Notes under the pieces: generated by a model
The model's database searches: none
The model's input: only the letters and a program-made list of their open reading frames with translations
What the model was told of the DNA's origin: nothing
Program-made: the position numbers and the translations under genes
Part shown: positions 43,101-51,813 of the stretch, piece by piece
Position numbering within the stretch: the first letter of the stretch is position 1
How the letters are laid out: each line of letters starts with the position of its first letter
Assembly: GCF_014069575.1 (NCBI RefSeq)
Contig: NZ_CP059675.1
Span: 1,736,001-1,800,000 of the forward strand
Source: Schaalia sp. JY-X169
GTDB lineage: Bacteria > Actinomycetota > Actinomycetes > Actinomycetales > Actinomycetaceae
Length of the DNA: 64,000 nt
Direction of reading: 5' to 3'

Positions 43101-43191
43101 CCGGAGGTTGGTTGAAACCTGGAGGTCACCTAGTTACTGGGAGGCCAGTTGCAACCTGGAGGTCTGCTTATCCCGGGAGGCGAAAAAGTGC
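43101..43191. repeat. About 18-base tandem array upstream of the metFE operon
   Basis: Five units, each with GGAGG, occur at 43103, 43121, 43140, 43158 and 43176, spaced 18, 19, 18 and 18 bases. Three units also share (G)TTGNAAC-like ends. The rest of the 439-base space between metF and the ABC transporter gene shows no gene. The array may hold operator sites for a methionine regulator; no known riboswitch fold was recognised. Confidence 0.6.
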
Positions 43192-43460
43192 GGTTAGTCG
43201 TCTCTACTTCGAGAAGCCGTTGCACATTCGAACCATGGCCATAACAACTTCGTCCCGGCTGCAGATAGCAGCGGGAGCGGTTGTGGCGCAGTCCAGGTTC
43301 TTGTTCACGAGGAAAACCTAACACCACTTCCCGGATTCCGCAGGAATCATCCCACAGGCTGACACCTTCGGCACCTGAGGCTGACGCGCCAGCCGGGGGC
43401 GCCCTCGTACTTTTACTACATGGGGTCACGGAGGCCCACAAGACCGACAAAAGGAACATC

Positions 43461-44369
43461 ATGATCGAGGCAACACACCTCACGAAGACGTACGGCAAGA
43501 AAACGGCGGTATCAGACGTCAGCTTTTCACTGGCGCCCGGCCAGGTCACTGGCTTTCTGGGTCCAAATGGCGCCGGCAAATCAACGACTATGCGCCTACT
43601 TATGGGACTCGACCGCCCTACCAGCGGATCTATCACCGTAATGGGTAAACCCTACGTTGAGCACCGCAACCCACTGTGTGTTGTCGGAGCCTTGCTGGAT
43701 GCGAAAGGTGTTCATCCGGGACGCACCGCACGCAGTCACCTGCGGGCCCTCGCAGCCACGCACAGCATCAGTGAAGCACGTGTCAACCAGGTACTTGAAC
43801 TCACCGGACTGGAGTCGGTTGCGAACAAGAGGGTCGGTGGGTTCTCGCTGGGGATGGGGCAGCGACTCGGCATAGCTGCAGCCCTACTCGGCGACCCGCA
43901 AGTGCTTGTGTTGGATGAGCCGGTCAACGGCCTCGACCCCGACGGCGTTCTTTGGGTCCGCAACTTCGTGCGGTCTTTTGCGGCCGAGGGCGGTACGGTG
44001 CTGCTCTCCAGCCACCTCATGAGCGAAATGGCTCAGACCGCGGACCACGTCATCGTGCTTGGACGCGGAGCGGTGATCGCTGATGCTCCGATTGGCGACC
44101 TTATCGCCACTGGCAAGGGGCAACGGACCGTCCGCGTCACATCACCAGACTCGCTCAGGCTCGGCGAACTCCTTCGCGCGCAAGGGGCACACACGACCCA
44201 ACTGAAGGGCGGCAACGAGCTCCTCATTCACGGAGTGCCTGCGGAACGTATCGGTGAGATCGCGGCAGCAAACGCCCTCGTCCTGCACTCTCTCTCTACA
44301 GACTCGGCCTCCCTCGAAGACGCCTACCTCGAACTAACCCACGGAGAGATCGAGTACGTCGCGGCGTAA
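43461..44369 (+). CDS. ABC transporter ATP-binding protein
   Basis: 302 residues from the ATG at 43461 behind AAAAGGAA; the longer upstream frame is non-coding. Walker A is GPNGAGKST, the signature is FSLGMGQRLGIAAAL, and Walker B is VLVLDEPVNGLDPDG, followed by the H-loop SSHLMSEMA. The fold is of the DrrA/BcrA-type exporters. It works with the membrane subunit encoded next. The two downstream genes form a coupled two-component system, which suggests an antibiotic- or envelope-stress-responsive exporter. Confidence 0.93.
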   Translation: MIEATHLTKTYGKKTAVSDVSFSLAPGQVTGFLGPNGAGKSTTMRLLMGLDRPTSGSITVMGKPYVEHRNPLCVVGALLDAKGVHPGRTARSHLRALAATHSISEARVNQVLELTGLESVANKRVGGFSLGMGQRLGIAAALLGDPQVLVLDEPVNGLDPDGVLWVRNFVRSFAAEGGTVLLSSHLMSEMAQTADHVIVLGRGAVIADAPIGDLIATGKGQRTVRVTSPDSLRLGELLRAQGAHTTQLKGGNELLIHGVPAERIGEIAAANALVLHSLSTDSASLEDAYLELTHGEIEYVAA

Positions 44370-44440
44370 CGCCGTGACCGACCGACCTGCTCATCACCGA
44401 CTTTCGCCTTTTGCCTACTGCTCCCCGAGGAGAACAAATC

Positions 44441-45322
44441 ATGACTACCGCAACCGCCACCGCGGCCAACACGCTGGCCCCCACCGTTCACAGCCCAACC
44501 AGAGCAAGGCAGACGGAAGGGCATCTCACCTTCGCAGGCATTCTTCGCAGTGAGTGGATCAAGCTGGCATCCTTGCGCTCGATCCGCTGGTCAATCATCA
44601 CCATGCTCCTTGTTAGCGCGGCTGGCGCAGCGCTCATGAGTTTCGCGATGGTGGACACGGGGTCCGTCGATGCCGACACGCTGCCAACACTGCTCGCTCA
44701 GTCTGCGACCTTCGGGAGTAACATCACCGTCCTCATCATGGGTGTAATCGGGGTTTTGGCCGCCACAAGTGAGTACTCCAGCGGAATGATCCTCAGTACG
44801 TTGTCCGCTACGCCGCGCCGCGGCTTGCTGCTTACTGCCAAGGCACTGGTCGTCGCTGGCATTGCATTCGTCGTGGGCGGGCTCTCCACCCTTGGTGGCG
44901 GTGTCATTGCCGCACTCTTCATGGGCGGGGACGCGTTCGGTGTCCTTGTTTCACCTGCCGTGCTCGCTTCGATGCTGGGCACAACAATCTACCTGACACT
45001 CGCTACCCTCCTTTCGCTCGGCATTGGCGTGATATTCCGTTCCGGTGCTGGCGCAATCTCCGTGGTGGTGCTGCTACTGTTCGTCTCAACCCTTGTGTTC
45101 CAGATTCTCAGCGTCACCGGCTGGGCCTGGGTACCGGAGGCGGCACAGTGGTTGCCAGCCGACCTCGGATACGAAATGTCATCCAGCCCCCTCCTACCGG
45201 CTGATGCCCCCACTGAGATCGTCGGCGTGGGATACTGGGCGGCGTTGGGCGGCCTAGTCGCCTGGGCTGGCGCAGCACTGGTGCCAGCAGCGATTCTGCT
45301 CAAGACAAGAGACGCTGTGTGA
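44441..45322 (+). CDS. ABC transporter permease subunit
   Basis: 293 residues from the ATG at 44441 behind GAGGAG. The start of the mature protein reads ILRSEWIKLASLRSIRWSII, typical of ABC-2 permeases. Six membrane helices follow (for example LMGVIGVLAATSEYSSGMIL and TTIYLTLATLLSLGIGVIF). Pairs with the ATP-binding subunit upstream. The stop codon overlaps the GTG start of the kinase gene. Confidence 0.9.
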   Translation: MTTATATAANTLAPTVHSPTRARQTEGHLTFAGILRSEWIKLASLRSIRWSIITMLLVSAAGAALMSFAMVDTGSVDADTLPTLLAQSATFGSNITVLIMGVIGVLAATSEYSSGMILSTLSATPRRGLLLTAKALVVAGIAFVVGGLSTLGGGVIAALFMGGDAFGVLVSPAVLASMLGTTIYLTLATLLSLGIGVIFRSGAGAISVVVLLLFVSTLVFQILSVTGWAWVPEAAQWLPADLGYEMSSSPLLPADAPTEIVGVGYWAALGGLVAWAGAALVPAAILLKTRDAV

Positions 45323-46851
45323 ACATGAACGTGACAGGCACCCCGGTCGGTGTGGACACCGCCACGAACTCTGAGCTTGACTCGGAGCTGCGGCTTCCGC
45401 GCCCACCCGGGGTGCTTCGCCGTTGGATCGCAGCACACCCCAGAGCGGTCGACTGGATAATTGTCGCCACATACCTCCTGGCCTGTGCGCTTGCGATTAT
45501 GTTCGCACTTACGGTGAGTCGTTTTGCTGGCGAGTTCGCCGCCATCGACCCCGAAGCCCAAGCCGAGGTCGCGGGGGTTGCTTCTTTTCTTGAGTGGCCG
45601 TGGGCAATGGTGGTCATCCTCATTATCGTCGTCACTGCCGTGGCACTGCTGTACCGGCGTCGATTCCCGCTGGTCGGCCTGGTAGTCGTTGCGCTCCTGC
45701 TCTTCCTTGAGCAAGGAACACTGACCGTCCCCAACTCAATGGCACTGGTAGTGCTCCTCTACGCTGTGCCTCTCTACCGCGGACTAGCGCAAGGGTGGGT
45801 CGGCTACGCGATTGTCGTGGCGGTCAACACGGCGCAGATCTTCCTCTCTGGCAACACTTCCACTGCCGTCATCGGCCCAAGCGTGACGATCTTCGCCGCC
45901 GATGGCCAGTACCTTCAAGACAGCAACTTCATACTCTCCACCATCAATGCACTTTGGCTCCTGGCCGTCCTCATGATCTCGATCAACCTCAGCAACCGCA
46001 GACGCTACGTGGGCGCACTCATCGAACGGGCCCACCAACTGGAGCGCGAACGCGAGCAACAGGCCGCACTGGCCGCCGCCGCCGAACGGTCGCGGATCGC
46101 ACGCGAAATGCACGACATTGTTGCCCACTCCCTTTCCGTCGTCGTTACGTTGAGTGAGGCGGCCTCGGTGACGGTTGAGTCCCAACCAGAAGCGGCGAAG
46201 AACGCTATGGAACGCGCGGCGGAAACCGGCCGTACCGCCCTCGTCGAGATGCGTAGGCTGCTTGGCGTGTTGGGCGAGGGGGACGGAAAGACGACTGGCA
46301 GCAAACCCGCTGCAGATCGAGGTCCGGGCGAAGTTGCGAAGACCGCAGAGGCAAGCAGCGCTCCGAGAAACCCCCAACCGGGCATGGCGGAGCTCTACGG
46401 GCTGATCGATGGATTCCGTCAGGCCGGGCTGGAGGTTACCGTGGCCGAGACCGGAGTCTCCGCTGGCGATGCGAGCCAGCAGCTCGCGGTGTTCCGGATC
46501 ATCCAGGAGGGGCTCACAAACACCCTGCGCTATGCGGGTCGAGGTGCTCGGACACATTTGACGCTTCACCATTCGCCGGAGGAAACCTCCGTCGAGGTGC
46601 TTGACCACGGACCTGCCCATAGAGCGGGGGAAGCAGATCAAGGTGGCGGCGCCGCGACGTCCACCTTGGCTCGGCCCATCCCGGGGAGCGGACGGGGCCT
46701 TACTGGCGCGGCACAGCGCGCAAAGATCTTTGGCGGTTCGTTCGAGGCCGGGCCTCACGGAACCGGCTGGCGCCTGGTGGCAACGGTGCCAGCCGCGGCA
46801 CCCGCAGAGGACCATCACGGCATCCCGGAGGAAAGGAGTGAGCAGCAGTGA
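45319..46851 (+). CDS. NarL-type sensor histidine kinase
   Basis: 510 residues from a GTG that overlaps the permease stop. About five membrane helices (residues 50-215) are followed by a coiled region, the HisKA_3 box ERSRIAREMHDIVAHSLSVV with the phospho-His, and a HATPase with EGLTNTLRYAGRGAR and GRGLTGAAQRA. A Gly/Ala-rich linker lies near residue 320. No large outside sensor domain is evident, so it may read the membrane or the ABC transporter itself. Confidence 0.93.
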   Translation: MNMNVTGTPVGVDTATNSELDSELRLPRPPGVLRRWIAAHPRAVDWIIVATYLLACALAIMFALTVSRFAGEFAAIDPEAQAEVAGVASFLEWPWAMVVILIIVVTAVALLYRRRFPLVGLVVVALLLFLEQGTLTVPNSMALVVLLYAVPLYRGLAQGWVGYAIVVAVNTAQIFLSGNTSTAVIGPSVTIFAADGQYLQDSNFILSTINALWLLAVLMISINLSNRRRYVGALIERAHQLEREREQQAALAAAAERSRIAREMHDIVAHSLSVVVTLSEAASVTVESQPEAAKNAMERAAETGRTALVEMRRLLGVLGEGDGKTTGSKPAADRGPGEVAKTAEASSAPRNPQPGMAELYGLIDGFRQAGLEVTVAETGVSAGDASQQLAVFRIIQEGLTNTLRYAGRGARTHLTLHHSPEETSVEVLDHGPAHRAGEADQGGGAATSTLARPIPGSGRGLTGAAQRAKIFGGSFEAGPHGTGWRLVATVPAAAPAEDHHGIPEERSEQQ

Positions 46852-47669
46852 GAAGCAACCGAGACCACGATGACTCAACAGTTGAAGATCTCAGCGGCGA
46901 AGGCTGGCGCGATGACGATGTGATCCGCGTCCTCCTTGTCGACGATCAGGAACTCATCCGCACGGGGTTCGCCCTCATACTTTCTACGTCAGGCGCTGGC
47001 GGCGGCCCAAGCGTCGAGGTTGTGGGGGAAGCAGGCGACGGGGTCCAAGCGCTCAGAGTCATGCAGAGGCTCGCAGAGCAGGACCGCCTGCCCAATGTCG
47101 TGCTGATGGACGTACGCATGCCGGGCATGGATGGCATCGAAGCTACGCGGCTAATAGTCAGGGACTATCCCGACTCACGCGTCCTCGTCCTCACCACCTT
47201 TGACCTCGACGAATACGCGCTTGCTGCCATCGAGGCGGGAGCCGGCGGGTTCCTCTTGAAGGATGCAAGGGCACCGGAGTTGGTCGCCGCAGTTCGCTCC
47301 GTTGCCGAGGGCGACGCCGTCATGGCAGCCAGCCTGACACGGCGGCTCATCTCTAGACTGCGCGACGGTGCGGAGCCCATAGGGAACCCGCAGGGACCTA
47401 ATCCGAATGGCTCCGGTCGCGCAACCGCCGACGTCAGGGACGGTGCTCGTAGCACCGAGGATGCTGCCGCTATCCTTGAACGTCTCACCGACAGGGAACG
47501 AGACGTATTCGCCCTCATCGCCGAGGGTCTCACGAACGCTGAGATCGGCGACCGCTTGTTTTTGTCGGTGTCGACGGTGAAGACACACGTTGGAAGAGTG
47601 CTGACCAAGCTGGAACTGCGCGACCGAGTTCACGCCGTGATCCTGGCGTACGAGGCCGGAGTGCGCTGA
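46848..47669 (+). CDS. NarL/FixJ-family response regulator
   Basis: 273 residues from a GTG overlapping the kinase stop by four bases. Receiver domain: VLLVDDQELIRTG, phospho-acceptor in VVLMDVRMPGMDG, Lys in GFLLKDARAPEL. C-terminal LuxR-type helix-turn-helix: LTDRERDVFALIAEGLTNAEIGDRLFLS. A 30-residue low-complexity insert lies between them (NPQGPNPNGSGRATAD). Partner of the upstream kinase; probable target is the ABC operon. Confidence 0.93.
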   Translation: MRSNRDHDDSTVEDLSGEGWRDDDVIRVLLVDDQELIRTGFALILSTSGAGGGPSVEVVGEAGDGVQALRVMQRLAEQDRLPNVVLMDVRMPGMDGIEATRLIVRDYPDSRVLVLTTFDLDEYALAAIEAGAGGFLLKDARAPELVAAVRSVAEGDAVMAASLTRRLISRLRDGAEPIGNPQGPNPNGSGRATADVRDGARSTEDAAAILERLTDRERDVFALIAEGLTNAEIGDRLFLSVSTVKTHVGRVLTKLELRDRVHAVILAYEAGVR

Positions 47670-47700
47670 CCTGCAGATAGGCGCCCCCAGTTAGGAGCCC

Positions 47701-48726
47701 CTAATCCAGCAGTTCTATCTCCCAGCCGTCCATCTTCTGGGGCCGGCCCAGCAACATCTCTCCCATTTGTGCGACGGTCGCACGGCCCTCAATCACCTCG
47801 ACAACGCCGCGCGTGATCGGCATATCAACGTCGTGATCACCGGCCAGCGCCAGCATCGGCGGAGCCGTTTTGTACCCTTCCGCGATGCCCGGTGACAGCG
47901 CCAACGCCTCCTCAAGGGTCATGCCCTTGCCGAGGCGGAACCCCAGCGAGTAGTTGCGTGACAGCCTTGACGAACATGTCGCCACAAGGTCGCCAACACC
48001 GGCCAAGCCCGCAAATGTGGAGGCTCGCGCACCGAGAGCAACACCCAAGCGAGTCATCTCTGCCAAACCACGCGTAATCAGGGTGGCACGCGTGTTAGCT
48101 CCGAGCCCCATCCCTTCAGAGGCTCCAATGGCGAGGGCGATGACATTCTTTGCTGCCCCCGCGACCTCGACCCCGGTCAGGTCTGTCGACACGTACGGAC
48201 GGAAGTATTCGTTGTGGCAGGCCCGGGCGATCTGCTTGGCTGTTTCTACGTCTTCACTTGCCACGACGGCTGCAGTGGGCTGACGCATGGCGATTTCCAT
48301 GGACAGGTTGGGTCCGGAAATTGCGACGATTTGCGACGGCGGCAAGTTGCCTGCGGCTGCAATCAGCTGCGAAACCGTGCGCATCGTGCCGGGCTCAATA
48401 CCCTTCGATAGCGACACAAAGGGAGCCTCGGGAGCATGGGCAACTGCAGCCTCAACGACTTCCCCAGTGACACCCACGGGAACCGCTAGGACCACTGCCG
48501 AAGCTCCGGTTACAGCCGACTTGAGATCCGTGGTTGCAGTGATTCTGCTAGAGAGCTCAACACCCGGCAGGTACGCCGAGTTCTCCCCAGAGTTCACCAT
48601 TTCCACGATCGTCCCACGGCGCCCCCACATGCGAACCTCTAGGCCCGCATCAGCCAGTACCTGTGAAAAAGTGGTACCCCAAGAGCCTGTCCCGAGCACT
48701 GCTATATGACTATTTGTCTGTCCCAC
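47701..48726 (-). CDS. gpsA: Glycerol-3-phosphate dehydrogenase (NAD(P)+)
   Basis: 341 residues from a GTG. NAD-binding motif AVLGTGSWGTTF at the start; catalytic Lys in GAAKNVIALAIGASEGM; substrate region GVGDLVATCSSRLSRN. Makes sn-glycerol-3-phosphate for phospholipid synthesis. In many actinobacteria it sits between plsC and ddl. Here a lipoprotein gene separates it from plsC and the ABC/met genes separate it from ddl. Confidence 0.95.
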   Translation of the reverse strand: MGQTNSHIAVLGTGSWGTTFSQVLADAGLEVRMWGRRGTIVEMVNSGENSAYLPGVELSSRITATTDLKSAVTGASAVVLAVPVGVTGEVVEAAVAHAPEAPFVSLSKGIEPGTMRTVSQLIAAAGNLPPSQIVAISGPNLSMEIAMRQPTAAVVASEDVETAKQIARACHNEYFRPYVSTDLTGVEVAGAAKNVIALAIGASEGMGLGANTRATLITRGLAEMTRLGVALGARASTFAGLAGVGDLVATCSSRLSRNYSLGFRLGKGMTLEEALALSPGIAEGYKTAPPMLALAGDHDVDMPITRGVVEVIEGRATVAQMGEMLLGRPQKMDGWEIELLD

Positions 48727-48797
48727 GCCGGACCCCCAAAATTGACTGGTACTTGCAACTACGGCCTTAAGCTAAGGGTAGCTCCTAAGGAGGAATC

Positions 48798-49484
48798 ATG
48801 CCGCACACCACAGTTCGAAATGTCTCGCTTCCCCGGTTTGCGGGAGTTTGCGCAGCCACGCTTCTCACGCTGGGAGCGCTTGCTGGCTGCTCGCCCTCGA
48901 CTCCAACGACTGACGACGAGGGCGAACAGTCACAGTCCCAGCCCCAATCCGTCGTGCCGCCGCAATCCTCTGACCCAGGCGACCAGTCGGGCGGGGATGG
49001 CGACTCAGAGGCACTGCCCGATGAGGACGAGGCCGCGGGCGTGGACACCTCAACCTGGGCCCTAACTTCAACTGCGGAACCGACAACAACCGGTGAAGAT
49101 GGCGTCATCGTCACCGGGCTCCGAGTCGCAGCACATGAGGGCTTCGAAAGGGTGGTTGTTGACTTGGGTGGACCAGGTGCTGGATGGCAGGCCCGCTACG
49201 TTGATACCCCGACCGGCCAGGGCAAAGGTGACCCCATCGAGATTGCCGGCAATGCCTTCTTGCAAGTGGATGTCACAGGGGTGTCGATTCCGGTCACGGA
49301 TGCAGACTACGCGGCCTACTACGAGGGCGGACAGCAGGTATCTGGAAACTCCGTGCACGCAATCTACGAGTCAACGTTTGAAGGCCGAGCCCAGTTCATC
49401 ATCGGCGTTGACAGTGTCGAACCGTTCTACATCTTCGCCCTCGACAACCCAAGCCGCATCGTCATTGACATAGCAACTAAGTAG
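48798..49484 (+). CDS. AMIN-like domain lipoprotein
   Basis: 228 residues from an ATG behind AAGGAGGAATC. Lipobox LGALAGC after a signal peptide, then a Ser/Gln/Asp-rich linker to residue 80, then an AMIN-like domain: VTGLRVAAHEGFERVVVDLG, GWQARYVDTPTGQGKGDPIE, HAIYESTFEGRAQFIIGVD, and the end PSRIVIDI. AMIN-type domains bind peptidoglycan and position cell-wall enzymes. The neighbouring lipid and wall genes fit an envelope role. The substrate is unknown. Confidence 0.85.
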   Translation: MPHTTVRNVSLPRFAGVCAATLLTLGALAGCSPSTPTTDDEGEQSQSQPQSVVPPQSSDPGDQSGGDGDSEALPDEDEAAGVDTSTWALTSTAEPTTTGEDGVIVTGLRVAAHEGFERVVVDLGGPGAGWQARYVDTPTGQGKGDPIEIAGNAFLQVDVTGVSIPVTDADYAAYYEGGQQVSGNSVHAIYESTFEGRAQFIIGVDSVEPFYIFALDNPSRIVIDIATK

Positions 49485-49730
49485 CGTGTGGGGCGCCCGC
49501 GGCCTGCCTTACGCCTGCCGGCGCCCCATGCCTGCCGGCGCCCTCCAATACGACTTCCGACGCCCCGCAGCTGTGCTGGTTTCCCAATGCCACAGTCTGA
49601 AACGTGCACTGAGGAAGCCGATGCGCACCTGTGCGTGGACCCCTGACAAATTTCAGCACCCAGCATGCGCACTTCGGGAAATTCGTCGGAACACGCTGCT
49701 AAGCAGCTACCCGTCGAGCCACGCAAATCC

Positions 49731-49874
49731 CAAGGTCGCCGAACACAACACCCTCAAACCCCAAGGTCGCCGAACACAACATGGGTCGCCGCTGTTCCAG
49801 CGAATTGTCGGCGACCTATGCCGACATCGGCGACCTTGCTGGGCCCCCACGCAGACATCGGCGACCTTGCCGGG
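49731..49874. repeat. GGCGACCT-family dispersed repeat, locus B
   Basis: Contains two direct copies of CAAGGTCGCCGAACACAAC, then GGCGACCTATGCCGACATCG with GCGACCTTGC following, and another ACATCGGCGACCTTGC. The core is shared with loci near 18.1 and 57.9 kb. Together with the inverted repeat that follows, it fills the space between the convergent lipoprotein and plsC genes. Before it (49485-49730) only short G+C-rich repeats (CCTGCCGGCGCCC twice) are seen and no gene. Confidence 0.7.
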
Positions 49875-49880
49875 CCCTCC

Positions 49881-49954
49881 CCGCGAGATCGCTTAACTTC
49901 GCCACATTACTCTGTTATTTTACCCTCGGCTGGCTGAGTTAAGCGATCTCGCGG
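49881..49954. repeat. Inverted repeat with 18-base perfect arms
   Basis: CCGCGAGATCGCTTAACT (49881-49898) faces its complement (49937-49954) across a 38-base A/T-rich loop. After it come short direct repeats of GGGGTCGAACGGGGT up to the plsC stop. The structure sits between convergent genes and may stop transcription from both sides, or be a small non-autonomous element; no transposase is nearby. Confidence 0.75.
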
Positions 49955-50007
49955 AATGGGGTCGAACGGGGTGGGATGGGGTCGAACGGGGTAAAACGGG
50001 GCTGGTG

Positions 50008-50850
50008 CTACGCCCGGTCGAACGACGGCCGGGCCGCCAAAATATCCTGCCTACGACTCGCCCTCGCCAAAGAGCGCCTCCACTTCGACAGCGAAGTCAG
50101 CTCATCCTTCGACGGCCCGCCCTCAAGCTTTTGGTCCCACGGCTCCCGAGGACCAGTTTCTCCACGAAGCGCCTCGCTCCCCTCACCAAGGGCGCGCTGC
50201 AGGCGCGCGGTGAGCTCCCGAACGCCCTCGTGGTTCGAAGAATCCCCTTCAATATCCGAGTAGTCGATCGGCGGCAACACGCGGACAAACAGACCCGGCC
50301 GCCTCCGGTTGAGCGACAACCCAACATAGCGATCCATAATGTCCTGCGCGCCCCACTGCACAACCGGGACCACCGGCACCCTGGTATCCAGCGCGAGGCG
50401 TGCCAGGCCAGTCTTGCCCTTCATCGGCCAAAACCCAGGGTCCCGTGTCAGAGTCCCCTCGAAGTAGATGCCCACCACATCGCCCTTGACCAGCGCTTCA
50501 TGGGCGTACTTCAGGGCGTCGCCCGCTTGGTCCGAGCCGCGCAGCACCGGGATCATCCCCCACCAACGCAGGAACGGCCCCACCACCGGCACCTTGAACA
50601 GCGAATGCTTGGCAAGGAAGCGCACTTCAAAGCCGTTGTCTCCCAGAAAGTAGCCCATTAAGACCGGGTCGAAGTTAGACATGTGGTTCGGTGCCAGGAT
50701 GAAGGGACCCGTGGACGGGAGGTTCTCAAGTCCGTCCCATCGAGGTCGAGAAAGCAGGTGCACCACCGGGGTGAGGATCCTGTAGCCCAGCCAGTACATG
50801 CCGTGCAGGTTTCCCCGGTGGGTCCGTACCTGGGTCGGGTTCTTGACCAT
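50008..50850 (-). CDS. plsC: 1-acyl-sn-glycerol-3-phosphate acyltransferase (PlsC family)
   Basis: 280 residues behind AGGAGAGCAG. The catalytic NHMSNFDP (NHx4D motif) is at residue 55, with IYFEGTLTRD (EGT motif) and VPVVPVVQWGAQDIM following. It attaches the second acyl chain in phospholipid synthesis. It sits 12 bases after the lipid-kinase gene, in an operon order murA, kinase, plsC on the minus strand. The last 45 residues are polar and not part of the catalytic domain. Confidence 0.92.
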   Translation of the reverse strand: MVKNPTQVRTHRGNLHGMYWLGYRILTPVVHLLSRPRWDGLENLPSTGPFILAPNHMSNFDPVLMGYFLGDNGFEVRFLAKHSLFKVPVVGPFLRWWGMIPVLRGSDQAGDALKYAHEALVKGDVVGIYFEGTLTRDPGFWPMKGKTGLARLALDTRVPVVPVVQWGAQDIMDRYVGLSLNRRRPGLFVRVLPPIDYSDIEGDSSNHEGVRELTARLQRALGEGSEALRGETGPREPWDQKLEGGPSKDELTSLSKWRRSLARASRRQDILAARPSFDRA

Positions 50851-50862
50851 CTGCTCTCCTGA

Positions 50863-51813
50863 CTACTTCTCTGTGCGAATGTCGACAGTGCGCTCCACCT
50901 GCTGCCCAGGCGCCACCACCGTGAGCGCGTCCGGAATGACACGCATCGAAAGCGGCAGATGCCCGACCACGTCCCCATCCGCAAGCGCCCGCAGCCCTAC
51001 CGGCCGCATCATCTCAATCTTCCGCCCCATTTTCACAGTGATCATCGGGTGATCAATTTGCCGCGCCACCAGTGCGCGCCCCAAAAGCGGAAGCGCGCGC
51101 AGCCTCGACATCTTCTCTACGTTGATGATCTCCAGTGTCCCATCGTCAGCCCTCGACTGCGGGAGAATATTGACCCCGCCCCCAAACCAGCCGGTATTCG
51201 ACACAGAAGTAAGCCACCCGCCGAGTTCGGTGGCTCGCCCGTCGATGCGTGCTTCAATAGGCCAGGGCTTGAATCCTCCGGCGAATCCGACGACGGCGCC
51301 CCACGCGTAGGCCAACGGCCCAGAACGGAGCCAAGAGTGGTTGCCCACCCAGTTAGCTGTCGCATCGATACCTAAGGAGATGATTCCGAGGGCGGTTTTG
51401 GTCCCCTCCGCACTGGTGACCTCAACGGCGTCCAGCGGACCCGTCCACCGATCCATGGTTGCGCGGTCGGCTTCAGCGAGCTGTTGTGCCCATGCCACCG
51501 GATCGACACCGATCCCCAAATAGCGGCACAAATCGTTACCTCGTCCTCCAGGAAATGGGACGAGGACGCCTTCGTGTCCCACCCGCCCCGTCGCTGCGCT
51601 AGCGAGGTAGCCGTCGCCACCGAGGGCGCCAATGTAGTAGTCCGAGCACGTCCGAGAGAGCTCTTCAACGTCGCTCGCAGTGGACGTAACACTCACGTGT
51701 ACTTCCCAGCCACCGGCTCGCAACGCAGCAACGACGTCGCGTCCCAGCCTCAATGCTCGCCCTCGAGCAGAAACAGATGACACCAATAGTGTCATCGAAC
51801 GGGGCGGCCTCAC
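50863..51813 (-). CDS. Diacylglycerol/lipid kinase family protein (YegS/DgkB type)
   Basis: 316 residues from a GTG whose bases overlap the murA stop (GTGTGA); ATG at 51795 is an alternative. The DAGK catalytic motif ALGGDGYLASAA and PGGRGNDLCRYLG are present, with the C-terminal substrate domain ending VIPDALTVVAPGQQVERTV. Phosphorylates diacylglycerol or a related lipid at the membrane face, feeding phosphatidate synthesis alongside PlsC. Confidence 0.88.
   Translation of the reverse strand: MRPPRSMTLLVSSVSARGRALRLGRDVVAALRAGGWEVHVSVTSTASDVEELSRTCSDYYIGALGGDGYLASAATGRVGHEGVLVPFPGGRGNDLCRYLGIGVDPVAWAQQLAEADRATMDRWTGPLDAVEVTSAEGTKTALGIISLGIDATANWVGNHSWLRSGPLAYAWGAVVGFAGGFKPWPIEARIDGRATELGGWLTSVSNTGWFGGGVNILPQSRADDGTLEIINVEKMSRLRALPLLGRALVARQIDHPMITVKMGRKIEMMRPVGLRALADGDVVGHLPLSMRVIPDALTVVAPGQQVERTVDIRTEK

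Noticed and set aside
43088-43110. A T-box-like AGGTTGGCACCGGAGG
   Set aside because: It lacks the rest of a T-box leader, no aminoacylation-related gene follows, and it is part of the tandem array.
43187-43243. A short GTG frame behind GGGAGG as a leader peptide
   Set aside because: The GGAGG is one unit of the tandem array and the peptide has no run of Met or Cys codons to suggest attenuation.
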